A DNA stretch of 64,000 bases, from assembly GCF_019649055.1 (NCBI RefSeq), contig NW_026570266.1:930001-994000 (forward strand), read 5' to 3'. The notes beneath the pieces are model-generated. The model worked only from the letters and a program-made list of their open reading frames with translations. It had not been told where the DNA came from and did no database searches. This document shows positions 46,101 through 59,600 of the stretch, piece by piece. Positions within the stretch are counted from its first letter, which is position 1; the number at the start of each line of letters is the position of its first letter. The DNA is from Paramacrobiotus metropolitanus. Lineage: Eukaryota; Tardigrada; Eutardigrada; Parachela; Macrobiotidae. The translations under genes were made by a program, and so were the position numbers.

Positions 46101-48599
46101 GAAGGTATTTTTATGGACATCAAGCGGTGCTCCTTTTTCACTAAAATTGTAAAATCAACCACAAGTGTATCAGGAATAATTTTCCCTTGCCATTAGTAAA
46201 ATGAGCAGTAATTTCTGAATACATTATTATTTTTAAAGTTTCTTGCCTTGTATTTTTCTTATTATTTTCGGTCGCTGCGAGTGTAACGGTGGATTTCGGT
46301 TGACGTGTGTAGGTGTGGATGGACCCGGCCAAAGGCAAGGGCCTGGAAGTGCACGGGACCTTCGCGCGCCGCAACCGGCAGGTGTGCATGGAGCTGACGC
46401 TGAGTAATCGCGCCATGCAGGCTATGAGCGACTTCGATATCCGCCTGAATAAAAACAGGTAAGAATTGATTTTTCTCGTACATTTTCACACACCAACATT
46501 TTCGCATACACGTATTTCAACCTGTGGTGAAGACGTATTTCAACCTGTGGTGAAGACGTAGTGCAAGGGCGCTGTCAAAGCCATCTATTATCTGTTGTTG
46601 GCTGGGCTTTTCCAATGAAAACGATAATAATTCATGATTAATGTACGTTTGTTATACTCTAATTTTTTTACGAATTGGCCGTCTGGCGTAGATTTGTGAA
46701 CATTTTAAATCAAAGTGAATGTAACAGAATAATGGCGTTACCAATTTTCTCCGTGAATGAGCGGTTTGGCCGTTTTGACTTGCTTTATATCCTTACAAAA
46801 TGCATGGCCCGTAGAAGATTGTAACGATATCGTAGTGTATGACTGCAAGGGCGTAGTGTTGCGGAGTTGGCGGGCTGTTCGTGTAGTTTCTTTAAAGATA
46901 ACCACGTTAAATGTTCAGTATGTATTTTTACTATGTTTTGCTCTGTTCAGTCTCTTGACGGAAATAATTGGTGGAGTTCCTATGGGGTTTTAATCGTAGT
47001 GATAAAATGGATTTATTTATGCGGTGGAGTAATTATTTAATGCATGCGGCACTGGTTGCAGTTTCGGTCTGACGCCCTCGGCGCCGCTGGTCGTCCGCTC
47101 GCCGCTGCCGCCCAATCAGAGCGCCGAAGCCAGCCTGGTCCTCAACGTCACCGGGGAGATCGCCAAACAGACTCCCCTCACCAATCTGCAGGTATTCTTC
47201 AATAAACGGGCGTTTTGTGAGAATTTTTCCTAGTTTTTTGTAATTGAAGCAAGCATCTGCTGCGTTTTTTACGGACTTAAATACATAAAATGTATCACTA
47301 ATTTTAATGATACATAGATAGTGTTTTGGTAAATTTTTTATAATGCTGTAAATTGACCTTTTTTGTTATTTTTTTATTTTTATTTAATTTTAACCTTTTT
47401 TGTTATATTTTTATTGTGATTTTCTTATTTGCAGATGCATATAATAATAACATTGTTAGTAATTGTTGTAGCATGTTGTTTTAGTAGAATAACCTGTTTT
47501 ATAATGTTGTTTTAACTAGTACGTTTACATTGGTGTAAGAATGAACGTCCTTTGCTAATTAAATTTTTTCTAAGCGGGAATCTGACTGCATTAATTTTGC
47601 TTTTAATTTTTTCCAGTAACGGAATTTTTCTTGCGTATTTGTTTGTGAAGAATAATCGATTGTGGAAATAAATGTCGATATGTGTATTGACCGTTGGCCG
47701 GTTGTCCTCTGCAGGTGGCGGTGAAGAACAACATTGGTGTGCACTACTTTGCGTGTCTGGTGCCGATGCACGTGTTCTTCGTGGAGGATGGGTTGATGGA
47801 GAAGGGCGTCTTCCTGGCCACGTGGAAGGACATTCCGCCGGAGAATGAGAAGCAATTCGAGATACACACCGCCATTCAGGATATCGGTGGGTTTCTGTCA
47901 TCGTCTCATCTTATCACATTTTTGAAAAAACAAACGGTTTAATGAAACATTTACTCGTTAAAATCAGTTTTCTTGCAGATTTTCTTTCTTAGCTGTATTA
48001 AAATAGTTATTTATCCATTAAGAAGGTAAAATTCATGATTACTCAGAACGTAATACAAAGAAAAACCCGAAACCGCTTTAATAAAAATTGTTTAAAACTA
48101 AAAGATAGTTGCAGAAAATAATTTGAACGATAGGAAAGTGTTAAGAAAATCATGAAAAATAACACTTAATACAAAGTCCATTAAGCTTTCTGTTTTCTGC
48201 CGGCGGAGTTTTGAATCAGTGGAGTGAATAACGTTTATAAAAATAATCAAGTTAATATTTAGCTTAATAATAAATCAATTCAACCAAATAATTCTTAAAT
48301 GAATTAATTCTACTGGTAGTAATAAATTAATTGAATAATTGTATTGACTGGTGTTTTTTTGTGTGGCAGAGACGATCAGCGGTAAACTGCAGGCCAACAA
48401 CATCATGACGGTGACGAAGCTGACCACGGACGGGCGGCAGTTAGTGTACTTATCCCTGAAACTGACCATCGGCATCTGGGTGCTGTGCGAGCTAAAGGTC
48501 AACGCCATCGCCAGCGGCCACACCCTGGCGCTCAAATCCCGCGTCCCGGACGTGTACGGCGGCGTCGTCGAGACTTTCCAGGGCATTTTATTATCCTGA
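37165..48599 (+). CDS. AP2B1: AP-1/AP-2 clathrin adaptor complex subunit beta
   Basis: Sixteen exons give 965 aa: 37165-37201, 37287-37392, 37472-37607, 38121-38366, 39260-39447, 41456-41680, 42223-42404, 42493-42617, 42786-42874, 43236-43518, 44218-44610, 45429-45638, 46313-46458, 47062-47191, 47715-47886, 48370-48599. All phases agree. The trunk (residues 1 to about 590) matches animal beta-adaptin, for example [18 protein letters not shown] and [17 protein letters not shown]. The Ser/Gly-rich hinge holds a clathrin box LLSLD (about 629-633). The ear (from about 741) keeps [10 protein letters not shown] with its partner-binding tryptophan. The protein links cargo to clathrin; most invertebrates use one beta chain for both AP-1 and AP-2, so the symbol is approximate. 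Two donors are weak (GTCCGA after exon 7, GTCCGT after exon 10). Confidence 0.97.
39791..41395. repeat. AT-rich tandem repeat (~110 bp unit) interrupted by an insertion
   Basis: AAATAATTAAATCATTTACT followed by GGTATGANAATCATAA and AATCATTAATAAATCATTTA occurs at 39793-39857 and again at 41243-41308. A third, shorter copy begins near 41371. The 1.3-kb element at 39866-41181 sits inside the array, in intron 5 of AP2B1. Confidence 0.6.
39866..41181. mobile_element. 1.3-kb element with palindromic terminal inverted repeats
   Basis: Both ends carry an inverted repeat of about 75 bp built from the palindrome CTATGCGCCCGGAA..TTCCGGGCGCATAG, followed by GTTAATTTG and a second CTATGCGCCCGG copy. The right end has one further half-copy. 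The interior has three open stretches on the plus strand (40050-40286, 40306-40548, 40628-40879) with no domain I can name. TTAATTAAA lies outside the element on both sides (39850 and 41190) and could be a 9-bp target duplication, but 8 bases at each edge do not pair. It lies in intron 5 of AP2B1. Confidence 0.65.
42421..42470. repeat. 25-bp tandem duplication in an AP2B1 intron
   Basis: Two exact copies of a 25-bp unit beginning GCATTATTTTTAAATACAAA lie directly after exon 7. Confidence 0.85.
44755..44913. repeat. three exact copies of a 53-bp unit in an AP2B1 intron
   Basis: Units at 44755-44807, 44808-44860 and 44861-44913 are identical. Each contains ATTTGATTGTACGAAGAGAA and CCGTTTTCTTTTCTATAG. 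They lie between exons 11 and 12. The CTTTTCTATAG end of each unit resembles a pyrimidine tract plus acceptor. Confidence 0.9.
46510..46555. repeat. 23-bp tandem duplication in an AP2B1 intron
   Basis: ACGTATTTCAACCTGTGGTG followed by AAG occurs twice in direct succession after exon 13. Confidence 0.8.
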
Positions 48600-48661
48600 A
48601 CAGCCAGGACCCGGTCGGAATATACGCCCCCCGGGGTGGGGATAATTTCCGGAATTTTTTG

Positions 48662-48667
48662 AATAAA
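48662..48667 (+). promoter_or_regulatory. polyadenylation signal of AP2B1
   Basis: AATAAA occurs 63 bp after the stop codon and is the first such hexamer. Confidence 0.6.
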
Positions 48668-50667
48668 ATTATTGTCGTTGATTGCGCGGTTTTGTCGCTT
48701 GGAAGGTGATGCGGGGACCGGCGGGGATTTATCCCCCGGGGATTATTAACGTAGGTGGTGTGGCACCTCCAAGCGGTGATGTTTTGTTTGTCTTAACGAT
48801 TTTATTGTCTCAGCGGAGGATGATGTGTGTACACTGATTTCTGATGCGAAATTCCGTTTATTCATTTGATTTCCGTTGACGATTAATTTATAAAAATGGT
48901 ATTAATAAAAATTGTGCTAAACTAACTTAAAATTGTTAAATTAAATTGTATTGATGAAAATTGGTTTTGTAAAAAATGGTAGGAGCACTGCTCTGTTTTG
49001 TCAAAAAATCCCATTTAATTGACGCAATAAATCATGCAAAATTTGACTAATTCTTGAGCGTGTATGTTCGCTAAGTAATTTTGCGGCAGTCCGTTCAATA
49101 TTATTCAGTTCCGCTTATTAATGTACGAAAAATAAATAAAGTTATTTTTTTGGATCAAAAAATGAAATTCACGCGCGCCGTTTACTTGTCGTGTCACAAG
49201 GGAATAAATTGTGCAGCATTTATTTTGCGGTTTGTCTTGTTATTTCTGTTGAATAGGAAGGAAGTTATTAATGTAAATGAAAAACCTGCAGGAATACAAA
49301 ATAATGCGGAAAAAAATGTTAGACATTAATTACTGCCAAATAAACCACCGCAAAGCGGTATTGTTGATCACAATACATTACTGAGCACGATGTTCTGATG
49401 AGGACACGTTGCATACAATAATCCACTCTACTACGCTAGCTCCAGTATTACCATCTGTCTACGCGACCAAGTATTTGTAAACAGACAGAAGCGGATAAAA
49501 CTGCCCATTATTTTGGCTGCCCGTACATACATACGTACCGTAATGTCCGTACGGCATTATATTAACGCGCACTGAATTATATTCACTGAATTATTGAATA
49601 ATTATACCGGCGCAAGTCCGTGCGATATTATTTTCAGTTCCCTGGATTGTTAAGCTATTTATGAAACGTGTAAAATTATTGGTACGAAAAATTATACGGT
49701 AAAAACAGGGAGATATTTCGGTTAACATACAGTACAGTTTTCACAGCAAAGGATTTCGCAGAATATCCCTTTCAATATTTTCTCCCAATACTTCTGCTGA
49801 TTATCGATTTTATTATGAAAAACCGGAAAAAGAAAAACTTATACGGAAAAACATGATAACACGAGGATTTTAAATCACAGTCGCTGATTACCACGAAACA
49901 GCAAAGTGGTATCATGCAAATATGCCATTGTACTACGCTAGCAGATATAATCCGTGTAAATTTTCAGTTTAGGTGCCGATAATTTTAATTTACTGTATTT
50001 AATGCAATTTAGACGTCAGCATCGTCTCATTACATCCAAAAAGCGGTATAAAAAACCCCCTCGATAAATACAACAACGCACAGATTCCCGGGTACATCGT
50101 TCCGTCTCATCCAGCCAGAAAAATCAACCAAATACAGATCAAAAAACAACGCCCAACAACGCCGCTCTCAGCCGCGAGAGAAAAAACTACCGCAGTTGCT
50201 ACAAAAAAAATCCCCAACAAACCAACCCACAAAAAAGATCAAGGGCGGAGATAAATCCACAAAACACCCAACCACGAAATCCTCCAGAAAACGCTCCACA
50301 CGAGCCCGTAAATAAATAGAGAATAAATAGAATAAATTTTACAAAAAAACAGGGGGCAACCAGCACGATTTAAACGGGATTTTTTAGATGAATATTCAAA
50401 AAAAAGCCAGTGCTAAAAAAAAGGATAAATCAGGGAGAATAAATAAACGCAAAAAAAACGGTATAAAAAATACGGGATGGAATTGCAGGATAGGGTGAAG
50501 GCGCGAGGGAGAGATTGGATCGGGACAGAAGAAACAGGCCGGTGGCGGCGATGGGCGGGTTCTTCTGCGGGGCGGCGACATTTGCTGTGCAAAGGATTTG
50601 TCTTTTTGTAGAAAAATCAACAAGGCAACCATCTTCCAAGGCACACTGTGCGGATCAGCATGACTGC
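48668..50667. other. convergent intergenic region between AP2B1 and PTBP
   Basis: Holds the 3' flanks of both genes. The part from about 50040 to 50480 is A/C-rich on the plus strand. A minus-strand AATAAA is visible only near 49810, so the PTBP 3' UTR is either long or uses another signal. No gene was recognised. Confidence 0.5.
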
Positions 50668-53600
50668 TTAATCCTTGATCAGGGCTTTCGAGAACGACAC
50701 CCGCAGGTGGGTGTTCTCGTTCAACTGGAAATTGTGCATTTTCTGCAAATGAAAATAAATCAAAATATTATTCAAAGTGAATTCGCCGGAGAAACAGCAA
50801 TTACATCATCAATTAAAAGGAACAGGAAAAAACACAGTGTACTTAATTCTGATCAACTGAAGAAATATAATATGTAACACACAAGAAGAAGCAACCATAT
50901 TTTATTATTGTGTACAAATTAACTGCAGAAGCAGGCAGTAAAGCAAAAAAACAAATTTTAAGAAAAACAGTTCGTTTTAAATGAACTGAGTTCCCGGAAA
51001 TGAACTGCAAAATTATACTGGAAGTAATTCTTACATTTAGTGGAAAATGCATAAAAATCGACTTACAACAAGGGCTTCCACGGCCTCGTCCACGCTGCCC
51101 AACTGCACCAAGGCCATCTTGTGGTCCTTCCTACACAGCCAACCAAAACAACCAATTAGCCGACCAGCGTTTCTCACGATTTCCAATGCTCAAAATTAAT
51201 TACGAAATATTAATGTAGAAATTTTTAATAAAATATATTTCACGCTAATTAATAATCAAAGGCCAATATTTAATAATAAAAACACCAGCAACTGTCTGCT
51301 GGCGGCCGTACGTACGGGAAGAAGCGGAAATGTTTAACGGCGAATCCGTTCTGTGCAAAGTAGTGCACCACGTTCTCCTCCGTGATCGTCGGCCTGCAAA
51401 ACCACACAGCATTCACAGATCAAAATCCATAGAAGAAAAAGAACAGATAATACGATAAAAATTAATTACCAATAAATAAGAAGAAATACGATAAATATTA
51501 ATTAAGTACATAAATAAAGCAATAAAGGTCAATTAAGTATACATAAATAAAGTAATAAGTACAACTGTCAATAACAGTATGCCGATTCGAACGCGCGTTC
51601 ATCAATAACAGTATGCCGATTCGAACGCGATACTAACGGGAGATTGGAGAGATGCAGGGTGGAGTTGGGCGGGTAGATGTTGAGGTAGTTCTTGGAGCCG
51701 GGTTTCTTGAAGCGGTGCAGCGGAGAATTGGAGAAGTCGCGCGTCAGTCCGCAGTCGGGCTGCGACTCCTTGGGCAGCTGCACTTCGCTGTGCTTCGAGC
51801 TGGTCACCTTCAGCGCCTTGTTGAACAGCCGCACCCGGTCCAAATGCACAATCGCTACACCAACAATGCCCATCGCCATGATTTTTATACAGCAGCAATA
51901 CAAAATAATAAATTATTAAAAATATATAACTGTAAAAAAATACAATATAATAATAACTGTCACTGTATTTAAAAAAAATTATTAAAAACTTCTAATTCAA
52001 CGTCAAAAACTATGCAACAGCAGTAAACAGTAGACATGCATAAAACGGTGAAAACGTAGTACAACGGGTCTAACGACAGCATTGTACTTCGTTTCAGCAA
52101 TGTGAAATCCACACGTTAGACGGCATGATATTATTAGAATACTCAATCAATCCTTTTTTTATGTTTTTGGACCGAATAAAAACACCGAAACTAATGAATA
52201 AACACAGCCCAATACCGGATCTCAAAATTTCCCGCACAGCCCTGCTAAACTGCTTGAAGGAAAACACCAAAAAAGCATTATTTCACCTGGTATTTATTCA
52301 GTACGTATGCACTTCCTTACCGAATTTAGTAAAGATTGTACACGAATTTTTAATGCAACGTACCGAGCTGCGCCTGCCGCGGTTCGGCGTACTGGATCAG
52401 CGCCGTGTCCTTCTTGTTGAAAAGGATCTTCACTCGCAGCACATCACCATACACGCCTGCAAAATTTCACAAATTTTCAGAAATTCCCGAATTTTCAGCG
52501 GATATTTTTTCCACAAAATCCCGCATTTTTTAACGGACAATTTCACTTCACAATTATGCATAGATTAATTATACAGCAGCAGAAAAATACCAGTTATATA
52601 GCAGCAGATTTGGTAAAATATAAAATAAATCAGACGGGTGTGAGTCGAAACAACCAGAGTGCCGCCAAATAGAAAATAAGCTCCGAAAAATACAGTATAC
52701 CACAGCGAAAATAAAATAAAAATCACGGTTGAATAATACAACTTGTCAGACGTACCAAAGAGGATGAAAAGGATTTCTGGCGTGACCAGCTGTGACGAAA
52801 AAAAAAACAACAAGAGCCACGTGAGAGAAAGCCTGTGTCTGTGTTCGATAAAAGCAAAAAAATAAAAATCCAAATTCCAACACAACCACACCGGCCTCCA
52901 CACTTCCAGCCGCCATTATTATTCGGATAAATCAAAAAAAGAATTACTTTCAAAGCAGAGTCAAACAGCACACACTCAGATGCAACAGATGCGAGGATCA
53001 GCAAGTGTGTGCGGCAAATAAAAACAGGAGACAAAGCGCGCAGAGGACGGAATAAAAGCCGAATGTGCTGTGTGTGTTGGAAATTAGAAGGGGAAATTTT
53101 TAGGGGTTATTGTGCGATGTGTGCATACCTCTTCGTTGATATTGCTGACCAGGACGACGCTCGCGCCTTGGGCTAACCGGCCCATATTGCCCAGGGCGGC
53201 GTTCAGCGAGTTGGCCGTCAGTCCAGCTGCAAATCATCAATAAAGATAAACGCACTAAACTAATAAAATCATAATAAAACAATACCGAAAAAAATATTAA
53301 AATTAAAACCAAAATAAAATAATAAAATTCAAGGACCAAAGTAGCAAAATAACTAATACAATCATAATAAACAAATATCAGAACTACAAATTAAATGCAA
53401 GGACAACTGAAGTAGTAATGCGACTAATTACCAAATAAAGACTATCGACGGTCTGCGGCGAATCCGCTTGACCGTTTACCGCCCTGCAATGTCTTACGAG
53501 TTACAGTTGAGATCGTAGAAAAGTGGCAAATGATCTCAAATAGATGGCTACGCTACAATATATGTATCTGGCAGAAAACTTAGAACGCAACCAGAAGCAT

Positions 53601-56600
53601 TTGCTTAGATATTAAACTTGTTTGTAAGACATTTTAAACTTTTTTTGTAAGAAAAAGGAATTATTAATTATTTTGCACATTGGTACCATGCAAGAGGGAA
53701 GCGCTGTAGGGATGGCCGGCCGCCGTGTTGAGGCCGGGAATGTTATGGGGCGACGCGGCGCCGAGACCATGCAGGAGGGAATGCGGCGACAGCGCCAGAC
53801 CGGCCGGATTAAAGCCTACCACACCACACCAACGCTCTATTTCACCGCACACGCCAATCAAGAAAAATCGAGCATTTCACCAACAACCATTCCCAGGGAT
53901 TAGGAGAGCCTTACCGGACAGATGCAGGGGATCCGGGAGGACGGTGGCCTCGCCCGAGGGCAGACCGGGGTTGGTGTAGTCGCGGCTCTTGTCGTTGTTG
54001 AAGGTCACGCGCAGATTATCCAGCCGCGAGTACTCGATGCGCAGGGTGCAGCAGCCGGCGTAAATGTTCTGTCCGTCCAGTGACTACACAGCCAACAAGT
54101 TCCAACAATTAAAAATACAGAATAATAATATAAAAACATAATATTAAAAAAAAATTAAACAAAAAATACAAGTACGAAAATATTACCATCTACAAGCTCT
54201 CTGATTCGGAACCGTCTGATTATTGTTAGAAAACGACGGACAAATATATGTACATATTTCCCCGGTTGAGAAGCAACCCTTCTCGTGCGTATTGTTAATT
54301 CTACTTCCCGTTAATTCCACTAATAATTATTAATAATGATCATTAATTTATGAGAGAGTGCGGGAACAAAAAATTAGAGGAAAACAAATCTGTTTTATGT
54401 TTCCGTTTGTCCAGCATGTGATTGCGAAAATTTGCATCCAATGTGAAAAAAAAGGAAATTTCTGTTAAAGATCACACACCGAATTCACATTTTTCTATTT
54501 ATATTGTCAACTGCCGTTCGTTGGTACAAACTTCAAATCACTGTGAGGTCGGGTCTGTGTGAACCACTACACTACACGATCACACTAGCTGCTACTAACG
54601 TCCACCGTCAATACTGTGTACAAAGCCAAATCGGTAGAAACAGTCAATTATATAAATACTAACGCAAATTTCACTACAGAGCTGATATTTCATTCATACA
54701 GCTGCAGATGCTGTGATAATTCGCAGAAAAATAAATACACCGTATTTACTGGAAATTAAGGGGGAAAACTGTGTACAGTACCTGCTTAGCCAGCGACGCA
54801 CTTTGACGGTCGGGATACTGAATGAGCGCTTGATACTGCTCTACAGGAACACAATAATCAATAAGCAAACACCGTAAATACTTTACTGTTAAAAGAATCA
54901 GTAAAGAAAACAGTGCAAAAACACAGCAACGAACTTACGATTCTTGGTGAAGGTGATGATGCGTAATACTTTGCCGAATCGCGAGAATATCTATCCGAAA
55001 AAGAAATCTCATCACACCCTATCCAATAGTCCGTTAAGCATCACAATAAAAATGAGTACTAATTTCTAACCAATCAATTTACCAAAATAATTAATTATTA
55101 CAATAAAAACGTTTTCAATTAAATAAATAAAATAAAAACATTTTCTCACGTGAAATGTCACCAAAAAAATACCGAATAAAATCAATAAATCATCATAAAA
55201 ACCAATATTAACTTAATATGAATTTTCGACACGCTAATATAGAGCATTTTCACCGCTCACCCCGTGGAGGACGTCGAGGGGAATGGGATACATCATGTTC
55301 TCGACGACCACGCGCAGGATGGTGTTGATGCCGCCGTACTCGGCGTGGCCGCCGTTGACGCCGGTGGGCGAGGACTGCTGCTGCTGCTGTTGTTGGTGCT
55401 GCTGCTGCTGCTGATGCAGCGCCGCCAACTGGTGTAGACCATTAGCGCCGGCCAGCAGCGGGCTCATGCCGGCCATTAGGTTGGGCGCCGCCATGTTCAT
55501 CATCATGTTCATCGGCAGGCTGGCCTTCATCAGGGACGCCGCGTTGTTCACCTGTCCATGTTCAGTTCACAAAAACACCGTTAGCTGTGTTAATTCACCA
55601 CGCCACACCATGTCAAAAAAATCATAACATTATACGGCGAAAAATCAGATAACAACACTAGCCAAAATAAAGAAATTTTTAACAATTTTTAACAGTTTTA
55701 ACAATAATTTTTAACAATTTAACAATTAATAGATAATTTTTAACAATTATTATGTGTTTTAAAAACTAAAACATGCATGCATACCGGATAAATTACGACG
55801 AATTATTATCACAAATAAATTCCAAGAAAACGTAATGCACCTGATAAAATTACAACAAACATTAAATAAGAATATAATTTATATAAAGAAAAATTACGAA
55901 AAACCGCAAATTACGGAGGTAAACGAAATGCCAATTATCTACACAATTTCCCGCAAATTACCAGCACTGATGGCAAAAAATTCAAGCAAAAAATAATATA
56001 AAACCGAAAATATGACCATATATAAATTTTTTCATTTTTTATCGCCTCAATTCACTCGATCTACCGAGCTTCGAAAAGAAGCAAAACGCCAAACAAGCGC
56101 AGCGAAATATTCATATGCAGTCAAAATTTCTCCACCACCGCGAACACGCCCCACAGCCGCATTCAGTTTCAATATTTTCGCAGGGAACATCAGCGATAAA
56201 AGTGCGCATTTGCATTCCGCATTGGGGCGCGATATCACTTACATGGTTGGCCATGTGATTCTGGTGATCGGTTTTCAGTTCCTTGTGCGTGGAATGCTGC
56301 ACAAAGCATTGCTTGTTCTTGACCATGCAGGGGAAGCCCGAGTTAAAGTAGTTGACCATCTGGATGGCCGACACTTCGTCCACCATCTCCAGAAACGCCT
56401 GCAACAAAATGACAGAAAAATGCAACTTCCACGCCACAACTTAACAAAACTACCGGATAAGATAGCACTTAACAAATAAACGATCCCAAACGTAATGGAC
56501 AAATAAAAGATCTTAATACGCTCGAACAGGCAAAAGCAATAAAATAAAAAAAACATTTCTGGAAAAATAAAAAATCCAGAAAATGGATTAGTAAACGAAA

Positions 56601-59600
56601 AGAAATACAAAATACCCAAACAAAATCATGAAAAATATAAGCACAATATCCGCAAATTTAAACAGGAAACAGGCGAACGGGGTAATAAAAAAAGCCTGAG
56701 AAAATGCAAGAAAATTATAAATAAGACTTGAAATACGAATGAGATCCCATCAGGGCGGATTCGGACAAAAAACTGTATTTTACCGCAGTCAAGGCAGCTA
56801 ACCGATGCTCGTACCGCAGTGCAAAATCGAGCGAAGACCACAGTTAATTAAAATTTATTAAATTATTCACAAACTAAATTAGTTCAGTCAAAACTGGCTC
56901 GAAATCTCAATTATTTCAAGTCCGCCTGAAATTGTAATAAAGTTTTCTAGACATTTTACCAGCAGATTTTATAGCGGAAAGCAAATTAGTACTACAAAGC
57001 GAACTTTATCAGACGAAATGAGCGGCTGTGCTTAATGAGTAAGACGCGGCTGAAGGGAGCCTGTCAAAAACAGCCCGATAACGCCGGTTCGTCATATTTC
57101 CCAAAAACACCCGTTCGGCACGTACTGGAGATTTATCGGCTTTACTATATGCTGCACAATATCATTACATCCACCGCCAGCAAGTCTTGCTTTGCCTACA
57201 CCGCGCTTATCAAACCGACAATTCAATCACACCGAACAGCTGGAATTCATCAATTTTTCACAAGGAGAACGCCGCGTTTACAGCCGCACAACAAAAATAA
57301 ATAACAGAAAATAATTTACTGTATTTATATTTCTTACAATTTCAAACAAATTAATTTTGGAATTACGTACGCAAATTTTCGTAATAAAGCACCGAATTAA
57401 AAATCGAAAATAAAGGAAATTTAAATTATAAAAAGACCTCTTACTATATCGTATTAATTTTGTAATTTCAAACAAGTTATTTCCTAATTATGCAAGTTTT
57501 CATAATAAAGGGCCGAGCTGATAAAATAAAATTTTCAAAATTAAAACAATTATTTATTTTTATAATTTCAAACAAATTAATTCCGTGATTATGCAAACAG
57601 CACAAAAAATATTTGCAGTAATTGCTGAAAAATCTGTATACAGCCCAGTAAATCAATCAAGAAGAAAAACATAAACAATCGATTTTTAACCAGCCAGTCA
57701 CACACATTACAACCATTCTTATCCGTCTGTGTTTACACCAACGAACAACACCTTGCACTGAATAATTGCCAAGCCATTTGCCGCGCAAAACGTCTGTCTA
57801 TTTCCGGCACACAACGTTATCAATGGAAAATGCTAATCATAACAACAGCCACGCAGAGCGCCGTTTCCCAGCTCTGGTTTTCTGCACAGCCGTTGAACTG
57901 ATTTCCTTGCAGCGCGCATTTTGAGGCCGCACACTGGCACACACTGAACCGGGTTTAAAATGGTGTCAGACTGTTTGCATAAGACGCAAACGCTGCCATA
58001 AAACATCACCAATTATACACACACAAACTACGCGCATACTCAAACATCAGCGCTGCTGCATTGTGCTTCCAAATAGAGCAGAAAATTTCGCGGAAATTTT
58101 TTCCTCTACTAACATAGGTTTTTCAAACTTAAATGCCACACTGCGAGTTTTTAAAACATCGAATATGAATTCACTTTCAATCCTTTTAATTACAGGGATC
58201 AATACATATTCCGTAGCATAACTAAAAACGACAGCTGAAATCGTAGAACACTGGCGGATTATGGCGTTGTAAAAGAACAAATATCAGAGCCAAAAAAAGT
58301 ACTGTTATTACAAACCACTGTTACGAAAAACCAAAAATTTTCATTTTTTTCCACTGGAAATTTCTGGATAACGGTGTTACAACAATGACATCACAATCTT
58401 AAATCTTCACAAAAAATATGCCGAAACCTAACAAAGAAATAGTGCTTAACAGTTCGTTCGAAACATTTTTAAATACGTACTAAATTTTTTAATATTAATT
58501 TGCTAATAACGATATAACTGGCGTCAATGAAACTTGAATGGAGGGAATATTTATTTGCGTGCGGTACTGTACCTGATTTTTGCCTTTGAGAATGAGGACA
58601 TTGTTGATGCGGCCGAAGGCCAGGCCCACCGCGACAATGTCGGCCTCCACGCAGTCAGCCGGTACGCCGCGGATGTGGACGACCTTGGAGGGGGAGGTGG
58701 CCGTGGTGTGCGCGTGGTGGCCCATGCCGCCACTGCCGTTGCTGCCCGCGCCGTTGGCGGTCCCGTGGTGGTGGTGGTTGTGCGTGCCGTTCCCGTTCAT
58801 CACCGTCCCGTTGGTCCCGCCGGCTGACCCGTTCGTCAGGCTGTCATGGCCGTATCCGCCGGCTGACTCATCCAGTTTCGCCTGTCCAACATTCAAAAAA
58901 TACTCAATACAGCAGACAGACTTTTTTTATATTTTATACTTTTTTTCCCCTTTTTTACAGGAATTTTAATATTTGTGCCCCTGTTTATTATAATAAAATT
59001 CATTTATTTATTAAAAACAATATTCTAAAAATCTGCTTGACCGTTAATTTTTTTACTAATTTTACATAACAGTAAAGCAAATGTTCAAGTCTAAAAAAGA
59101 ATCAAGAAGGTCACAAAAAATTTAAAAAAATGAAAAACGTTCATCCCATATCAGAAACCTACGAATTTGTTGACTCAAAACGACACTCGAAATAATTCCG
59201 AAAGGAAATTAAATGCTACTGCTTGTCTAAATTTCACACAAGTAAGTATTCGTAGCTGCACTGTTTCTATCGATGTTTACGGTTTCTTTGCACAAGATTA
59301 ATCTAGAAGATGTCTGCATTTTATCGCTTCTTATTTTTTTTCGCAGACAAATAATCGCCTGAATCACTCACTTTGGCTTGCGGGCATCAAACACAAATCG
59401 CAATCAGCGTGAACGTGCCCAGATAACGCTTTTACGTGCACTTTTTATGTAACTTATTGTCAAAAATGATATCACTGCGATTCCTCATAACAAACGCCAG
59501 GCTGTCATATTAGCAATAAAAATTAGATAATCAATAAAAAATTTCCCAAAAATGAAAACGCAACTATAGAGAAAAATATTACTGAGTGAATCTCGATCAT

